NCBI GenBank assembly: GCA_001430745.1
Contig: KQ482003.1
Span: 1,940,046 to 1,953,811 of the forward strand
DNA from: Auxenochlorella pyrenoidosa
Taxonomy: Eukaryota; Chlorophyta; Trebouxiophyceae; Chlorellales; Chlorellaceae
Length of the DNA stretch: 13,766 bases
Reading direction: 5' to 3'
The position numbers and the translations under genes were made by a program. Shown here one piece after another: positions 9,883 through 13,766 of this stretch (positions are counted from its first letter, which is position 1; each line of letters starts with the position of its first letter). Below the pieces are notes generated by a model that was not told the origin of the DNA, ran no database searches, and saw only the letters and a list, made by a program, of their open reading frames with translations.

Positions 9883-11272
9883 GGGGGGCAGATGTCGGGG
9901 CTCGGTAAGTCAGAATCCCAAGTCCTGGCACTGCCGTTGCATGCATTTTGCACATGAAGCTGCCTAGATGGCCCCCAGGCAACGCAGCTGCAACTCCGCA
10001 TAGGTGCCTGTTTTCCTGTCTTTCTTTCAGCCACCACCCCAGGCTTTTGCAGTATTCCCAATGTGTTATGCCGCTAGAATTGTCCTTTGCACGCACATTC
10101 TTAAATATAGTCAGGCAACTCATTGTGCCCACAGCTCGCAGGCCTGGCCAGCAAATGGCTGCCACTTACGCCGCTGGACGCTAGCTTGCTGCATTTGAGC
10201 TTGGCACAGGGCAGCTTGGCGTTTTGCGGAGACCTTGCATTGTCGTTACGCCCGCAGGCTGCTGCAGAGGACCCTGATGCAACCCCGTCTGAACAGGCCG
10301 ACACCATGCGTGCAAGTGCACGTGCGTGCAGCACCTGCTGGCTGATGTTGCAGGGCGAACCACTCACACCGTTGAATGTGCAGGGTGCTCACAGAGCATC
10401 AACGCCTGCACCAACGATGTCTGCATCAGCTGGGGAGTGGCTGTCACTGCCTGCCACGAAGCAACATGCGTCCATATGGCTGGCACAGGGCTTGCCGTGG
10501 TGCATGCTGTGTTGGCTCCCCCAGCACGCCCGCTGCTTGGGCAGCGCCTTGCGCATTACTGCCCAAGGGCCGCCTGGGCTGCATCGAACCGTGCTCAGGC
10601 ATTGTTGCTGGCTTAGCAACTGCCTTCGACGGCCGTACTGCTGGAGAGTGTGCAAGCCGCAATCCCTCATACAATCAGTCGCCTCAGTTGCACCTGCTGC
10701 AGTGGGGCCGACTCGGCTCGGTCAAGTGGCGATGTGCAGTCAATGACATTGCTACAGCACATGGACAATCATACTAAGCCACTGACAGTACAGGCATGCA
10801 CATGTGGTTAACTCAGTGTAAAGCGCACAAGAGTGAACCCGGCTCAACAGAGACATCAATGGTGCAGCAGAGAAGCAAAAGGGTTGGTGCTTGGAGAGTG
10901 GTTGGCATTGAGCCCAGGCAGCGCATGCATTAAGGAAGCGGCAGCGCAAAAGGAACGAATCGTTCATGGATGCAAGATGTGCGGTGACGTAGCAGGCATA
11001 ACGAGGAAGGGCATCAGACAACGGCGCTGGTGACCGAACGGAAAGGGAACGCCAGCCAACGGCTATTCAGTGCAGCAGTTGGGTCTTGTGTGTTGCTGTA
11101 GGTAAGAGGTGGGTGTCTGCTGGGTCTTTGAAGGGCAAATACAGCAGCAGGTGCGCAGACCTGGGGCACAATTCTGCGAGGTGTGTTCTCAACAGGAAAT
11201 GCAGAATCGCTCTTGAGTAGATGGTTGGAGCGGGGGTGCCGGGGCAGCAACATCTCATCAGATGGCACCAGC
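9883..11272. other. Convergent intergenic region between the two aerolysin-like genes
   Basis: About 1.4 kb lying between two stop codons that face each other, so it must hold both 3' UTRs. The longest open frame, 10123-10746 on the + strand, has no recognisable similarity. A Cys-bearing frame at about 10360-10480 (for example VECAGCSQSINACTNDVC) starts no convincing gene. I saw no helicase, transposase or repeat signature here. Confidence 0.6.
10817..10821 (+). terminator. Candidate TGTAA polyadenylation signal
   Basis: TGTAA is the common green algal poly(A) signal. This is the only copy I found on the + strand between the stop at 9882 and the facing gene. At about 935 bases past the stop it would make an unusually long 3' UTR, so the assignment is weak. 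No TTACA (TGTAA on the - strand) was seen for the facing gene in the same interval. Confidence 0.3.
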
Positions 11273-13699
11273 TCAGCACTTGATGGCCAGCATCTTGCCC
11301 ACTGCAGCCTTCTTGACAGTCAAGGGGTTCTTCCAGTCCCACTGCAGGTGGTGAGGCAAAGGCGCTTGGGTTGACGTGCTGCCGGCCTCGCCGCAAAGGC
11401 CGGGAAGGATGATGGCTGTATCTGAGCACTCTTACACTCTCAACCCTAAACGCAACCGTGCCAATGGCGCAGCGCTCAGGGCAACCACTGCAAGCCAGGC
11501 TCCCCAGGTCCGCTCACGTAAGTCCAGGCCTGGTTGGCGAAGAAGGCCAGGTTGTTGCGGATCAGGCAGAGGGTGGGCACCTTGCAGCGGTAGGCGAGGC
11601 GCAGCAGGGGCACGCCGAGGTCGCGTTCGCGGATCGTGTAGGTGGCGCCGCAGGGGGAGTCCTTCACGGTCACCTTGGCTGCAGGAGCGCAGCATCGGGG
11701 CAAGCAGGGGTGCGTTTCGGTCATTGCATGATGACGGGAATCCAAATTCCTTTGTTGTGTGGCGGCACTGCTGAGCTGGCTGCAGTTTGAAGGCAGGCAG
11801 GCGTGTAGGCACGCAGCCAGGAACGCAAACAAGGCGCCACCATTCTCAACGCACTTGGCTTGAAGTAGCGGTATGTCGGAGCGCCAGCAGCCGCTGCCAC
11901 TGCAGCGCTTGAGTTGAGGGGGATGGGCTTGCCCACACGGCACAACACGTTGGTTTGCGACACCTGTTTGAAATAGGGGGACAGGAGTGTCGGCTAGCAG
12001 GGGGTGGACAGTACTGTGCTTCCCTACTATGGTGTGGGTTAGCTGTTGCTGGGCTTTCCGTGTTGTGTGCACCCCAACCTGCCTTCAGGCCCGCATGCCT
12101 GCAGACTGGGCCCATGGCAACAACAGCCCGTCCCTGCGTCCTCTTGCCTGCTCGTATGAGCCGCTGATGGGATAGCTAAAGTTGGCGCCAGACATCAGGA
12201 TGTACACCAGCTGCAGGGTGATGGGAGGGGAACGCTTGCAGCAATCGCTTGCCCCACTTTTCGACTGCCAAGGGTAGCCGAGCGTGTTCATCCATCGCAA
12301 GGCGCCCAGGGCTCGCACCTCTCCGGTGTACTTGACGTTAGCCTTTCCAGCGTAGAAGACGGCCCTGCGGAGTACAAGAGGTGGTGATGAGCGGGCGCTT
12401 GAGAGGTGGGCATGTGTGGGGGTGAGGTGGAAGGGCCTGGAAAGCTGCCACACGCCGCAACGCCTCGGCAGCAGCCACCCCTTGCAGCCGTGACACGACA
12501 CGGCTTCACCGTCTAGAGCACTCACGAGACATCCACCTTGGACTTGGGTGGCACTGGGGTGGAGCACACGACCGACAGGCCTGCATGGAGTGCGCAACTC
12601 TGGCATTTTGCGGGTGCCAGGGGCGTGGCCGCGGTGCCCACCTCGACCAGTCAGGCGGGCTGAGGGTTGCCAGCACCTCTACCCCGCTGCAGCGTCCCCA
12701 CCCCTACCCGTGGTCTCTGTCTTGGTCTTCACGTCCTGGTAGGTGTTGGCCACTGCCCGCTGCGTGCTCTCCGTCTCGGTGCGCGTGCGCGTGTACTCAA
12801 AGGTGACCGACAGCTCGCTCTTGGCAATGGCGACTAGAGGCATGCCATACCTGCGGGGCCCAGGGCACGGTGGATTGGAAGTGGAGAAGGCTGGTGCCAA
12901 GGGCCAGGAGCAGCCAGCGTGACAGCGGGAGCCGCAGCCAGGGCAGGACGTTGGCTCACTCCCAGGCTCCCTTGTAGGTGGATCCAGTCTTATAGCTGTT
13001 GGCCCAGGCGACAGAGCGGCCAACCTGCAGCAGGGCGCACACCCAGCCAGTCTTCAAACCTGCGCAATGCCCTCCCTTGCTCTTGCCATGCACGCATTCA
13101 ACGGCCCCGCGGTTGGCCGTAGAAGGGACTGCAGTGCAACAGCTGAGCAACCCGGCACTGTTGTTGAGGGCTCGGCCACCAGGCCTCCAGCTGGCCCACC
13201 GTGTCGGTGGTTGTCAGACCGTTGGTGATGGCCACAGCCTCGGCATAGGTGTAGCTTAGGGTGGTGCTCTGGGGAGGAAGCAGAACAGGTACTGTGGGAG
13301 TGAGGGATCTGCGCATGGAGGCTGGATGGAGGGCGGGGCAGCAGGCAGCAGCCAAGAGGGTGCCAGCACTATTCACCTCGCGCATGGCACGCGGCCGTGT
13401 GCTGCCAGTAGCGCAGCAGGCCTGCTTGCTTGTCATGTGTGCCCAGTTACCGGATCTGCCAGTGGCTCACGGAGGCAATGCAGCCCTGATGCGGCCTTAC
13501 GATGCCTCCCTCACTGGCAGCATACTATTCCATAGTTTCTTCCTTCCGAGCTGGGACCGCTTCCACCCTCAGCCCTCGCCACCTCTCCCACCCACCATGG
13601 TGGCCTGCTGGCTGCCATCATTCACCAGGGAGCCCGTGGAGGCAATTTTTGGTGCCAGATTGTTGTTCATCTGGGCGGTGAGGGCGTCAAAGTTGTACT
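11273..13699 (-). CDS. Second aerolysin-like (ETX/MTX2 type) protein, C-terminal ten exons (partial, 5' end outside window)
   Basis: Paralogue of the gene at 1278-9882, facing it. Exons in coding order: 13699-13596, 13268-13200, 13024-12960, 12850-12708, 12580-12526, 12364-12319, 12210-12148, 11963-11855, 11678-11518, 11341-11273 (TGA at 11275-11273). Compared with exons 22-31 of the other gene, lengths are 104, 69, 65, 143 versus 146, 55, 46, 63, 109 versus 130, 161 and 69, with equal phases. The protein shows the same aerolysin-type order: Thr/Ser-rich strands (TFEYTRTRTETESTQ), a Val-Pro-Pro turn (TPVPPKSKVDV), YAGKANVKYTGE, SGANFSYPISGSYE, then the Cys-containing tail (AYRCKVPTLCLIR; end LAIKC). 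The frame is open throughout. It continues beyond the right edge, so whether it carries the dermatopontin-like part is unknown. The role as a secreted pore-forming-like protein is inferred from family. Confidence 0.85.
11964..12147 (-). other. GC-AG intron of the paralogue, matching intron 28 of the other copy
   Basis: On the - strand the exon ends GAG CAG and the intron opens GCAAGAG, closing ACAG before GTGTCGCAA. It is the counterpart of 8979-9129. Confidence 0.85.
13269..13595 (-). other. Intron between the first two visible exons of the paralogue (327 nt)
   Basis: It opens GTGGGTG after an ATG codon and closes CCCCAG before AGCACCACC, like the 287-nt intron 7460-7746 of the other copy. 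No similarity to that intron and no coding content were seen. Bases 13700-13766 belong to the next upstream intron, preceded by a CCCGCAG acceptor. Confidence 0.75.
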
Positions 13700-13766
13700 C
13701 TGCGGGGGTGGGCGAGAAGATGAAAGGAAGAGGGTGCTGGGAGATGGAGTCGGGCCGAAGCCTTCA

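Overview
The window looks like nuclear DNA of a green alga, most likely a Chlorella-like trebouxiophyte (inference). It is GC-rich and the genes are cut into many short exons. Donors are mostly GTGAG or GTGCG and acceptors mostly CTGCAG or TTGCAG. One end holds a plant/algal-type Prp43 RNA helicase. No bacterial operon, RNA gene, transposon or CRISPR array was found.

Layout: (1) 1-456, + strand: the last two exons of a DEAH-box helicase of the Prp43/DHX15 group, running in from the left edge. (2) 457-1277: noncoding. (3) 1278-9882, + strand: one intact gene that I assembled by hand as 31 exons. Splice phases close and the model gives 893 codons plus a stop. The predicted protein has a signal peptide, three dermatopontin-like Cys repeats, a β-rich middle region without a firm family, an aerolysin-type (ETX/MTX2, natterin-like) pore-forming module and a short conserved Cys-containing tail. 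(4) 9883-11272: convergent intergenic region with no convincing gene. (5) 11273-13699, - strand: the last ten exons of a second, paralogous gene pointing towards the first, whose 5' part lies beyond the right edge.

The two aerolysin-like genes form a tail-to-tail inverted pair. Eight of the ten comparable exons have exactly the same length and the other two differ by whole codons. Splice phases agree, and even a rare GC-AG intron is kept. Introns do not visibly align. This indicates an old duplication kept under protein-level selection.

The main point of interest is a secreted algal protein joining dermatopontin-like repeats to an aerolysin-fold module and ending in an unfamiliar tail module, present as an inverted pair. 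Binding to a surface glycan through the N-terminal repeats followed by oligomerisation of the aerolysin-like part is the natural hypothesis, but nothing in the sequence proves pore formation or a target.
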